Below, piece after piece: positions 11,508-28,457 of a DNA stretch of 64,000 nt. The stretch spans positions 19,111,070 through 19,175,069 of the forward strand of contig NC_044916.1 in NCBI RefSeq assembly GCF_003576645.1, in the 5' to 3' direction. This DNA is from Ipomoea triloba (taxonomy: Eukaryota; Streptophyta; Magnoliopsida; Solanales; Convolvulaceae). The position numbers and the translations under genes are program-made. Under the pieces are notes generated by a model that was not told the DNA's origin, ran no database searches, and was given only the letters and a program-made list of their open reading frames with translations. Position 1 is the first letter of the stretch. Every line of letters begins with the position of its first letter.

Positions 11508-12423
11508 TAGGGATGTCAATGTGCCCCATCCCCGTCCCCATCGGGAACGGGGACGGGGATGGAGAAATTTTGCGGGGATCGAGGACGGGGACGGGAAATT
11601 TTTGCAATTCCCTGCCGGGGACGGGGACGGAGATAGGGATACCCCTCCCCGCCCCGCCCCGTCCCGTCCCCGAAATAAAAAATAAAATAAAAAATATATA
11701 TATATACATTAATTATTTTAGCTAAATTTATAATGTTAAAATATATTCCAATTTAATTTGTATTTTAATGTTAATTAGTATACTGTTTAATTTGTTTACT
11801 AAATTTGTTAATTAGTATACTGTAAATGTTAATTTTATACTGTTAAAATAGTACGTAGTATACTGTTAATTAAGTAATAAACTAAATGAAATTAGTATAC
11901 TGTTAAATTAGTATAATGTTAATTAGTATATTGAATTAGTATATTGTTAAATTAGTATAATGTTAATTAGTATACTGTTAATTAAGTAATGAACTAAATG
12001 CCAAGGACCTTGTGGTACAGTGGTATCAAACCCTTTCCTTTATACGGGAGGTGCAGGCAATATAGTAGTTATGAACAAATACTGCATTGTAATAGAGTTA
12101 GTAGTATTCAAAAAAAAAAAGGTAATGACCTAAATGAAATTAGTATACATACAAACTATTTGAAGAACATTATACATTTGGACTATTTTTAATTTGTATT
12201 TGCTATTTTTGGATTCGAATTTGAACTTCGGTAGTTTGTATTTTTAAAATTGTTATTTTTTTGTATTTTTTAATAAAAAATTGTACTAAAATAACACTTT
12301 GACTAGGAGTTGACCGGGGATGGGGATTCCCCGTCCCCCGCGGGGACGGGGACGGGGTTGAGGTGGCGGCGACGGGGACGGGGATACCCCTCCCCGCCCC
12401 GCCCCGCCCCGTTGCCATTCCCA
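11508..12423. mobile_element. hAT-like element with GGGGACGGGG subterminal repeats
   Basis: The left end (TAGGGATGTCAA) and the inverted right end (TGGGAATGGCAA) match at most positions. They are followed on both sides by arrays of (C/G)-rich GGGGACGGGGATGG motifs, the usual subterminal pattern of this hAT MITE group. The core is AT-rich with repeated TTAGTATACTGTTAAT. No convincing 8-bp duplication remains. A SINE has inserted at 12001. Confidence 0.6.
12001..12122 (+). mobile_element. tRNA-derived SINE with 14-bp target duplication
   Basis: The SINE is about 122 bp long and starts CCAAGGACCTTGTGGTACAGTGG, which includes an A-box-like part. It ends in an A-rich tail. The flanks TAATGAACTAAATG (11987-12000) and TAATGACCTAAATG (12123-12136) match at 13 of 14 bases, as expected of LINE-mediated insertion. 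It sits inside the hAT-like element. Confidence 0.68.
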
Positions 12424-12607
12424 TTATGCCAAAATTGAGATGAAGTTCGAACTTAAGACTTTTCTTATAAAAAATAATTAGTAAGTTAAAAGTTAATCGA
12501 ATATTACGTTATTAAAGTTTATATTAACGGAATGTGAGGTTATTTAACGGAAGAAAATAATATAATAGAGGGTAAAGAAAGAAAAATTAAAAAAAATTAC
12601 TAAAATG

Positions 12608-12609
<2 letters not shown>

Positions 12610-12657
<48 letters not shown>
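12610..12657. repeat. (TA)n microsatellite at the PCFS4-like promoter
   Basis: About 24 TA units lie immediately upstream of the probable transcription start of the gene that begins coding at 13058. Confidence 0.95.
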
Positions 12658-12659
<2 letters not shown>

Positions 12660-13057
12660 ATACATCTCATATATTGAGAGGTGCAGGCGAGAGCGCTCGC
12701 TGTATTGCTACTCTTCCCAACCGAGAGGAAACCCTAGATTTCTACCCGAATCAATCTACACATGCCCAACCGATAATCAATTCGGCTACCGGGTCTCAGA
12801 TTTGTCATTGTATACTTTGAGATGCAGTTTTTCAGCTTCAGGTTTCTATGTGAAGATGCATAGATCGGATTTAGTGTCATAGTTTTTCATTCTTGTAATT
12901 CTCATTTACATAATAATGATGAATGAGCTATAGACTTTTAATTTAATTTAATTTAATTTAATTTAATTTAATTTAATTTATTGTGGTTATTTTTGTAACC
13001 CTGTAATTGATGTACCATAGAGTGGATTAGGGTTTGTTTGAGCGGTGAGAATAATTG
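12658..13057 (+). promoter_or_regulatory. Probable promoter edge and 5' UTR of the PCFS4-like gene
   Basis: The sequence changes here from TA repeat to mixed composition and includes GAAACCCTAGA (12728-12738), typical of plant 5' UTRs. A pentanucleotide array (ATTTA)n lies at 12938-12981. The transcription start is not directly visible, and a 5' UTR intron cannot be excluded. Confidence 0.5.
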
Positions 13058-20360
<7,303 letters not shown>

Positions 20361-20640
20361 GGCTTGAATGCAGAATTCTGGAAACTGGGCACTGCAAATT
20401 TGAGGGACTCCTCCCCAGTTTACATTATGTCTTCTGTCATGGGATGGAAGATCTGGTTCTTAGGCGATCATCGGCTTTTATTCTGTATCAAATTGAGAAG
20501 AGGGAAGTATTAGGCAGTGCAAAGCTTATATAGCATCTATAGTTTCTCTTTCCCCTGTTATTTTATTCAACCCAAAGTGGAATTTTGGCTGCATTTCAAC
20601 TATAGCTGCAAGCCCCCTCTCTGCAGACCCCATCCCATGT
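20361..20640 (+). other. Probable 3' UTR of the PCFS4-like gene
   Basis: The sequence after the stop is less AT-rich than the following intergenic DNA and includes a T-rich stretch (TTTCTCTTTCCCCTGTTATTTTATTC, about 20538-20563). I see no canonical AATAAA in this stretch, so the cleavage site is uncertain. Confidence 0.4.
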
Positions 20641-22156
20641 ACCCAAAAAAGAGAGTAAGTTAAAGAGTTTTGGTAATTATTGGTTAAACAATATGATGAG
20701 TATCATTAGTTTGTTTGCTGGTAAGACAAGTTTTATTAGCTCTATGACGTATTTCTTAGTGATGCTACAGTTTATTTTCACCCCTTCTATCCTGTGGATG
20801 CAAGCAATGACTAAGTAAAATGTCTGCACTGCATCAACATGTTGTAAATGACAACAAGAAAAACAAAATTTCTTCCGTCTTTATTTCTTGTTGACAATCA
20901 ATTTTTTTGGGGGCAAACCAAGTCCTCAAATTATTCAAAAAAGTTCAATTTTACATTTGAAAAAAAAAAGTTTCATATAAACATTTCAACTTTGAAAAAG
21001 AAAACGTACAATTGATTTTCTTTTATTTGTAGGTTACTTTGTGTGGCTTTCACTTGCAATATCATTTGTTTTTTGTTTAGTCAATTTTTTAAACTTCCAT
21101 TTTCAAAAATATGGTGAAGGTTGTCCTTGCACAAGCATTAGCTGTGGCCGTCCAACTGACCCAAGAGATCTATTATGATTATGATGTATAGTTGATTGGA
21201 TATAAATAGCCATGGTGCCTGTTTTGAGTAGCCATGACTATCTTAGAAGAACAATAACAATGCAATCACACTATTCAAATATAGACAGTTACAACACAAA
21301 TGGATTGAGTGTATGGTTGTTAAAGATAGGCAACCATGCATGTCGTGGTGTTAGAAGGACAATTTTAGACGTCTTCTTCAAAATGGAGTTTGGTATGACC
21401 ATCTTTTGAGTTTATCTCATGCCAGTTATTAAGATATATTGTTGTCTCATGAAAAATGATTGAACACTAGATTACCTTAATTATTTCATAAGTCATCGTT
21501 TTTGGTGTTTCCAACATATCATGATTAACATACAATGATAATCCATTCTTAAATTCTAGAAGATCTTCTCAATCCAATCCATAATCGAATTGAATTGCCT
21601 TGCCCTGTGCAAAAATCATTTCCAAAAAAATCTCCAATGCTACTACTTGGCTACCTCGCAATCCACAAATAAGTGTAAAATAGAATTTGCACCCATACAA
21701 CACAATTAGCAAATATGAAAAATATTTTACTCATCTCAAGTTTAGTGCGCCAGCGGTAGGTAAACATGTTTCCACCTTTGGAGCTGAGGAATATCATAAT
21801 ACTAGTATACCACATCTTAGTCCAATCAGTAACAGCTCTTCACGGTGTAATTACTTTTGTCATCCCAAGCACAGATCGAATTGCTTGCCACAAACAAACT
21901 GAGTGCTCAATAGGATGATCAAGATCATTGATATCAAACAAATTCAAAACCACGTAAAAACTATCCCCATAAAGAAATTAATTAATAAAGCATTAGACCC
22001 CATTTGTAAAAAAAATATAATCAATTCAAATAAAGATCAAAATACTACAAACACAAGACCACATCTTTTATTGCAAAGGGCAAAGGAAAACACTCAATGC
22101 CCGCACTTGTCGTTATTATTAAATAAATAAAGCTCAGGCACCCCATCAATTGCAAA
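20641..22156. other. Intergenic DNA, no gene identified
   Basis: This is AT-rich with short A and T runs. On the - strand around 21690-21960, disrupted frames contain a CLWQAIRSV-like stretch that could be the tail of an old LINE ORF2 or another pseudogene. I cannot support this firmly. Confidence 0.3.
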
Positions 22157-22157
22157 A

Positions 22158-22200
<43 letters not shown>
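22157..22200. repeat. (AAT)n microsatellite
   Basis: About 14 AAT units directly abut the left arm of the large inverted repeat. Confidence 0.95.
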
Positions 22201-22907
22201 TAAAGGGCATAAAGACTTGGAGATCAAGAGAAGTGTTGAGAAGTGTTGAGAAGTGAACAACAAGAGATCGAAGTGAAGTGAAATACGTGAAAAATATAGA
22301 AAGGGGGGAAGATGAGCTATATACGAGAGAAAATCTTCAAGCATATTCTTCATAGAAATATCTAGAAAAGAGACCAAGTCTGTAAAGTCTCAAAGAGTTT
22401 GAGAGAAAAGAAAATTATATTTTTTTATAAGGAATTTACTATCTCGTTCACCTAGATACAAATAGTGAAACACCAGTGCTACCCAAGCACTTCCTGAGTG
22501 TCTTGCACAAAGCTACACTCAATCCCAAGTATCTCGTACAATGCTATATTCCTTACACCAACTAATTGTCTTGCACAAAGCTACAGTTAGCAACTCCGAG
22601 TGCCTCGCACAAAGCTACACTCCCTTGGGTTTTCACAAGCTCCCCTTGTTACTCAGCCCTATATCTACACCCAATAGAGATTTCCTTATAATAAAATATA
22701 ATTTTCTTTTCTCTCAAACTCTTTGAGACTTTACAGACTTGGTCTCTTTTCTAGATATTTGTATGAAGAATATGCTTGAAGATTTTCTCTCGTATATAGC
22801 TCAACTTCCCCCCTTTCTATATTTTTCACGTATTTTACTTCACTTCGATCTCTTGTTGTTCACTTCTCAACACTTCTCTTGATCTCCAAGTCTTTATGCC
22901 CTTTATA
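22199..22907. repeat. Large inverted repeat (hairpin) made of LTR sequence
   Basis: The left arm 22199-22435 and right arm 22684-22907 are near-perfect reverse complements. They differ by a handful of substitutions and an extra GAAGTGTTGA-type unit in the left arm. The loop is about 248 bp and carries the CTTGCACAAAGCTACACTC repeats of the copia LTR family at 6284-6435. A transcript across it would form a ~225-bp duplex. Confidence 0.95.
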
Positions 22908-24565
22908 TAGATAATCAAATATATCCGTTGGAGCTTTATATAGATAATCAAATATATCCGTTGGAGCGGGATAATTTGATTTTTGAATGCTTGGTACTTG
23001 TAGCCTGATATCTTTGACAATTTTGATCGTTACATTCGTATTGAGTTGCAACTTGATTCTGACAGATTGATATGCATTTTCAACTTGCTTGTGATAAGCT
23101 GATATTCTTTTGAAAGACCTTCCAATTTTGGGAGTTGCAACTTGATTCTGACAGATTGATCTGCATTTTCAACTTGCTTGTGATAAGCTGATATTCACCT
23201 TCCAATTTTGGCATGTAGTTTAGAATAGGCTAATTATAATACTAGAACAAGAAATGACAAATAAAAACAGATTCTTACTATCTATAAAAAATAGGTGAGT
23301 GTCAAGTGTACAATTCTTACTATCTATAAAAAATAGGTGAGTGTCAAGTGTACAATTGTTACTATCTATAAAAAATAGGTGAGTGTCAAGTGTACAATTG
23401 ATAAATATGAAATAAATAGGTGAGTGTCAAGTGTACAATTGATAAATATGAAATACTAGGCTAATTATAATACTAGAACAAGAAATGACAAATAAAAACA
23501 AATTCTTACTATCTATAAAAAATAGGTGAGTGTCAAGTGTACAATTCTTACTATCTATAAAAAATAGGTGAGTGTCAAGTGTACAATTGTTACTATCTAT
23601 AAAAAATAGGTGAGTGTCAAGTGTACAATTGATAAATATGAAATAAATAGGTGAGTGTCAAGTGTACAATTGATAAATATGAAATAACGTATTAACGGAT
23701 ACGGATTTCAGATTTATCTACGCACGAGCCGCTCTTTCAACTTTGCTTGTGCTTGTGCCGTTGATAGTTGCCCTGGCTCTTTCAACTTTGCTTGTGCCGT
23801 TGATAGTTGATAGTTGCCCTGGCTCTTCCAACTTGCTTGTGATAAGCTGATATTCAAAATCTACGTTTATTGTGGTTTATTTCTGATCTCTCCTTGTACG
23901 AGCCGTTTAGCCGCTCTTTCAACTTTACTTGTGCCGTACGCTTATTATAGATGTGGTGGTTTATTTCTAATTTCTCCTTGTACGAGCCGTTTTAGCCGCT
24001 CTTTCAACTTTACTTGTGCCGTTGATAGTTGCCCTGGCTCTTTCAACTTGCTTGTGATAAGCTGATATTCAGCTTTCAATTTTGGCATGTAGTTTCAATT
24101 CTTTGAAAGGATCTTGTATGTATCTTGATGATTTTGATCCTAGAATCATGCTCATGTGTTCCTTCGCCTCTTGCTCCTTCCATTTTTAGAGTCATGCAAC
24201 TTTCATGCTCCGCTTTTGACCGTGCTCCTTGCCATACTTCGAACCTAAGCATATTAGATTCAAGGCATCCCAAAAGCTTCTACCACTTCGCCATTAGCAC
24301 TTTAGTAATCTATAGTCCAAACAATATTTATAAACTAACTGTGGTCAAAATACTTGTAGACCCAAAATTAATTTTCCAAATTAATTTTGTTCTTTTATTT
24401 CATTTTCACGAACATATGCACTTGAATTGATTTTGCGTGACTGAGAAATCCTTATTGACCTTTTGGCAATATGATGCTTAGCCTAAAATAAATAAAATTA
24501 TGGGGATCTAAAATACATTTAGCTCATCAAAACTTTATTACAAAAATATTATTTTTCCCCTTTTT
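22437..24565 (-). mobile_element. Rearranged LTR of a - strand copia-type element
   Basis: The lower part matches the LTR at 5793-7140 (ATCTCGTTCACC…CAAATAGTGAAACACCAG and the CACAAAGCTACAC units). The upper end meets a polypurine-like tract on the - strand (ATCAAAAAGGGGAAAA, about 24551-24570), the position expected for an LTR start. The interior is inflated by tandem duplications: a 33-bp unit twice (22905-22966), an ~89-bp unit twice (23042-23203), the array at 23226-23686, and CTCTTTCAACTTTGCTTGTGCC modules (23720-24060). Exact ends are unresolved. Confidence 0.55.
23226..23686. repeat. Higher-order tandem repeat (2 x 231 bp, ~42-bp subunits)
   Basis: Two almost identical 231-bp blocks start TAGGCTAATTATAATACTAG at 23226 and 23457. 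Each contains five subunits with the core AATAGGTGAGTGTCAAGTGT. The subunits occur in the same order in both blocks, so a small array arose first and was then duplicated as a whole. Confidence 0.95.
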
Positions 24566-24569
24566 GATG

Positions 24570-26590
24570 ACGCCAATAAACCTATACTCAGTCATTTGGC
24601 TTAGTCTTTTATTAGTATGATCTTGAAATAATTTTATTAATTTTAAATATAGCCATAGACAAGTTTGACAATTGTTTTTAGACCTAGGAAATGTGTTTTT
24701 AGCCAATAAAAACCTATTCGCATTTTTCGAATTCTTTGACATGTAAATTTCTTTTGTAATTTTTTCAATTATGCGATTTATACATGCTAAGCTTAAAAAC
24801 CTTTTCAATCAACCAAACATAAATAGCAATAACACAGATAAATAATTATAAGCATCATATAGACAAAATATGCGCTTACCGTACCAAAATGCCAATTATT
24901 ACAAGGATAAATTTATCCTTTAGTTCCTTTCTTGCTCCAATAAATTATTAACGTGATTTCTCATAGCAACAAAGTCATTAGAAAATTGAGCATCATAAAA
25001 GTTTCCACGTATCTGCCGGTAAGAAAGAAATTATAAGCTTCCGTGATCGTTTCGCCCGGTAGTGCTCCATTTTTAAACCATTCTATGCATTCTTCAATTG
25101 TTCTCCCATCTTTAAGAACTGCACTGTAATGTATGATGTATTTTTGAAGTTGTGTCTTCATCATTTCCCTTGCAAACTCCTCCATGGCTTTGAGATATAT
25201 TTTGTTCAGGAACCCATTGTGCTTAATCTCCTGGGCTAGACTTCTTCAAACCTTTGGATACGTCTACTATGGTGAGTAGCCTAGGTGGTTGAGCTTTGCT
25301 TCTTTGTGAGACTTCATGATAGAAGTGCATCTTCTTCAATCAATTTATAACATGTTGGTCACAACTTCTTTGAATTAAACTGCTTCCACCGAACTGTACT
25401 CCTTTGCTTGCCAAAATGTTCTCCAAATTACTGAGTCTCATTTCCCCCTTTTTGGCATAATCAGTAAGCTCCACAATCATGCTTTGTAGGCCAGAAATAG
25501 AGGAATGAATGTTGTCATTTGAACCCTTTGTACAATCGACTTTGGTGTTGATAAATCCAACCTCATTGTGAACATCCCTTAGTTGATTCTCATGTTGGTG
25601 AACAACCTTTAGAAGATTTTTGTTTTGTTGCACAGTAAAAGTTTCACCACGTTTCCTCTCTTCACCAAATAACTTGGATTATTTGCACAATAAAAACATC
25701 TAAGTTGGCCTTTATTTTCGAATGAATGTTGTCAACTTGCATCTCCATTACTTGGTGCTTTTCAAACCATTTCTTGCAAGCTTTTGTAGGATTTTAGATA
25801 TGAATCTTCAATCCTTTCGGAGTGTGTGGCAATGGCATTATCAACTTGAGCATGTAGTCCATGTTGTAAATCATCTATCTTCTTGAGCATCTCAATCAAA
25901 AGATTTTCCAAATGTGCTTGAGCTTCATTCGAACAAGTCTCATGTGTAGAGACTATCAAAGCATTTTCTTGAAGTTGATCCCCTCTTTGTTCTCCTCTTT
26001 CTTCTCCAACATGTGTTTGAGATTATTCTTCTCTTTCTTCTCCACCATTTGCTTGATATTGTTATCCTCTTCCTTCTCCAACATTTGCTTGTGCTTGTTC
26101 TCCTCCATTCAAAGCAACATCACCCAAGCTAACAAATGTAGTACCCAACCTGTGAGGTACCCTATCAACAATAGGTATTTCTTGACTCTCAAAATGAACA
26201 ATAGGCATTGAAGTTTCTACCGGAGCAACATGTGTTTCCAATCTAGAAATTTCAATTATATTGCTCTTGCTAGTTCATTTCCTTCCAACTCAACCAAAAA
26301 ATAATTTGACAAAGGTTGAAATGCATTCTCCACAATAGGTAATTTTTCTTTCCTTCTTTCGATTTTCTTGGCTCTCAATTTAGACAAAATGTAGCATTGA
26401 TTGTAGATAGCCGTATAGCTTGAGAAACAATTTGATTCCCAATCCAATCTATGGAAAAATTTCTCTTCTTGCTCCATTTCAGATCCAACACGTGAAGCCA
26501 TTGCATGATAGGAATGTAGTCTCCAATTCCTCTAATTTAATACTCTATGATACTCATCAACAAGAGTAGAATCCATTCCATCAAAGTTGT
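24570..26590 (-). mobile_element. Internal region of a - strand LTR element with unrecognised ORFs
   Basis: Several disrupted reading frames run on the - strand: 26256-26501 (acidic/basic, starts MASRVGSEMEQEEKFFHRLD), 25762-25959, 25340-25633 (Gln/Asn/Lys-rich, predicted coiled coil) and 24961-25185. They appear to be one former ORF broken by stops and frame changes. A repeat-rich hinge of GEE/GERGEQ-like residues lies around 25980-26110. I see no gag zinc knuckle, protease, integrase or RT. Position before the polypurine tract and LTR suggests a non-autonomous element with its own ORF. I do not recognise the protein. Confidence 0.45.
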
Positions 26591-26607
26591 TTAATTGATG
26601 CATTCTT

Positions 26608-27470
26608 GTAGCAGCCAGCTAGGGTAAGAAGTTGAACTTTAAGAGTGCAGATCTAAATGATTCTCAATTTACCTGATTTCTTACTGCTACTTTATTTTGA
26701 AGCTAGTTTTTAACTTTTAGGTGCACTTTCATATTGTTGTAATATAAAGGCAAAGGGAAATGCTTGTGGCATTAGTGCAACACTTGTAAGATCATCTAAG
26801 GATGTAGAGAGACTGGAGAGAACAACCGGTCTTAGTTCTGGTCCTCCGGGAAGATCATGGGTGGATCCTTCTATCAAGGTTCAGTAAAATTTGCAGTTTT
26901 AAAAATTTCATCTTGTTTTAAATTCATGTTGATTAAGTAGTCGTATGTGAGTTTATAATATTGTGTACTGCAGAATATTCACTGTGTTTAGAAAGGTCAA
27001 TTGAATGAACCGGGCGCTTAGAAAACAATGAGTGTTGAGAAAACTGTAAATGTGGCATATGCAGATTCTGAATATGGTTCCGAGATATCAAGGCGCTAGG
27101 AATGCATGGAGGAATAACTAGTGAAAAGTATAAGAAACAAGGTCTTGAAAAACAATGGTATGATTCTGAGAGCATTGCCACATGTAAAATCTCCAGTAAA
27201 AGGAATGGTTATGATCTTAAGCATGGACTTCAAAATTACCCCTCCCACAAATCTTCAAGTCTTAAAGCATATCTACATGCAACACAAGATTCTATTAATA
27301 GAAATAACACTGAGTTGAATATGAGCTGGAAGCATTCTGAGGAAGAAGAATAGGCATGGGATGATATCCATTCGAGATTGCCCAAATTAAAATCTCAGTG
27401 AGATTTATGTCATTGTTTTTTGTTTTGTTCAGATAGTATTTGATTGGAGATGTATTATCTAAATGCAGAT
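26608..27470 (+). pseudogene. Partial duplicate of the PCFS4-like gene (exons 3-5 with introns)
   Basis: This is a close copy of 15574-16810. It holds the last bases of exon 3 with the splice donor (to 26623), a shortened intron 3, exon 4 (26750-26878, still open), intron 4, and exon 5 from 26974. Exon 5 has CAG to TAG at 26989-26991, another in-frame TAG near 27019-27021, a small deletion around 27093, and TAT to TAG at 27351-27353. After 27387 the end of exon 5 and its donor are deleted, and intron 5 sequence resumes. Introns are retained, so this is a DNA-level duplication and not a retrocopy. It cannot make a functional protein. Confidence 0.95.
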
Positions 27471-28195
27471 GATCTCACATTGGTATCTCTTAAGTACAAT
27501 GATGGAAGTAGTGTGGCTGGTAAAGATCAGACCAATATGCTGAAAATATTCTGGGCGACAATTTTGCTCAAACGAGGCTCCCCAACGCTAAGCATGTTCT
27601 GGAAGTAGTAGATCGAGATCATTTGTGATTTCATCACTTTCTAGAACAACTTTACTTCTTCTTTCAAGATTCCAAGCCTCCCTGAGCCAAATTAAAGTCG
27701 TTTGAAATGTATAAATATAAATGAAAACTTAGGGACACTTAGTTGATTCTTTCTTAAAATAACATATTTCTTAGAATGATCAATGTAACTTAGATGACAT
27801 TTTTTTTATCATGAATTAATATTTTATCTCGGTGGAAGCATCTCTTTCTTTCTTAACAAAGGACCAAGTCAGAAAAGTAATTAATCTGAAACTGGAGGTG
27901 CAATGTACTGTTGTTATAAACTGATAGACCATATCATCACAAACAGCATAACCAAAAGACCGTTGTTGCAAAACAATAATATTTTAGTCATTTGATCTAG
28001 TTGAAAGCACTTCAAACAATACACTTTGAACATGCACCATTATATATATTCAGAGTTACAGTACAAATGGCTACCTGAATCATCTTTTCCTCATGATGAG
28101 CAAATTTAAGGGCCTCTGTACGTATACAATAGAAATGAGATCACTGTCTCCTGTCAATATCAAAAGCAAATAACAATTCAACACACACACACATA
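27471..28195. other. Sequence after the pseudogene, with an exon-like stretch
   Basis: At about 27472-27629, directly after an acceptor-like TAAATGCAG, an open stretch reads DDLTLVSLKYNDGSSVAGKD and continues in a shifted frame to a stop. It has codon-like composition but no match in the intact gene here. The remainder to 28195 is AT-rich with nothing recognised, except a short (CA)n just before the next element. Confidence 0.35.
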
Positions 28196-28457
28196 TAGGA
28201 TGGCGTTCAGGTGCATATGGGCCGCCCAGGAGAGAACTGCGGACGAATCGTAGTGCGCCACGTGTCCAGCATGTAGTTGCACCTAACGTTATAACTAGGT
28301 GCACGTAATGTTATAACTAGATGCACCTAGGTACACCCAGGTGCATAAATATTAACAAGGTAAATTACTTGCAGTTGTAAGTGAAAATAGGTGCACACGT
28401 GCAAGTAAAATGTATTACAAGTGCAAGTAAATTGTACACTGAGCATCAATACTAAGT

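Noticed and set aside
11461..11725. Overlapping Gly/Pro/Arg-rich frames on both strands (also 12203-12424)
   Set aside because: They arise from GGGGACGGGG subterminal repeats of the hAT-like element. Both strands are open equally, and no start context or domain is present.
23226..24070. Possible CRISPR-like array from regularly spaced repeats
   Set aside because: Repeats are contiguous, without unique spacers of constant size, in a plant genome and inside an LTR. This is tandem duplication.
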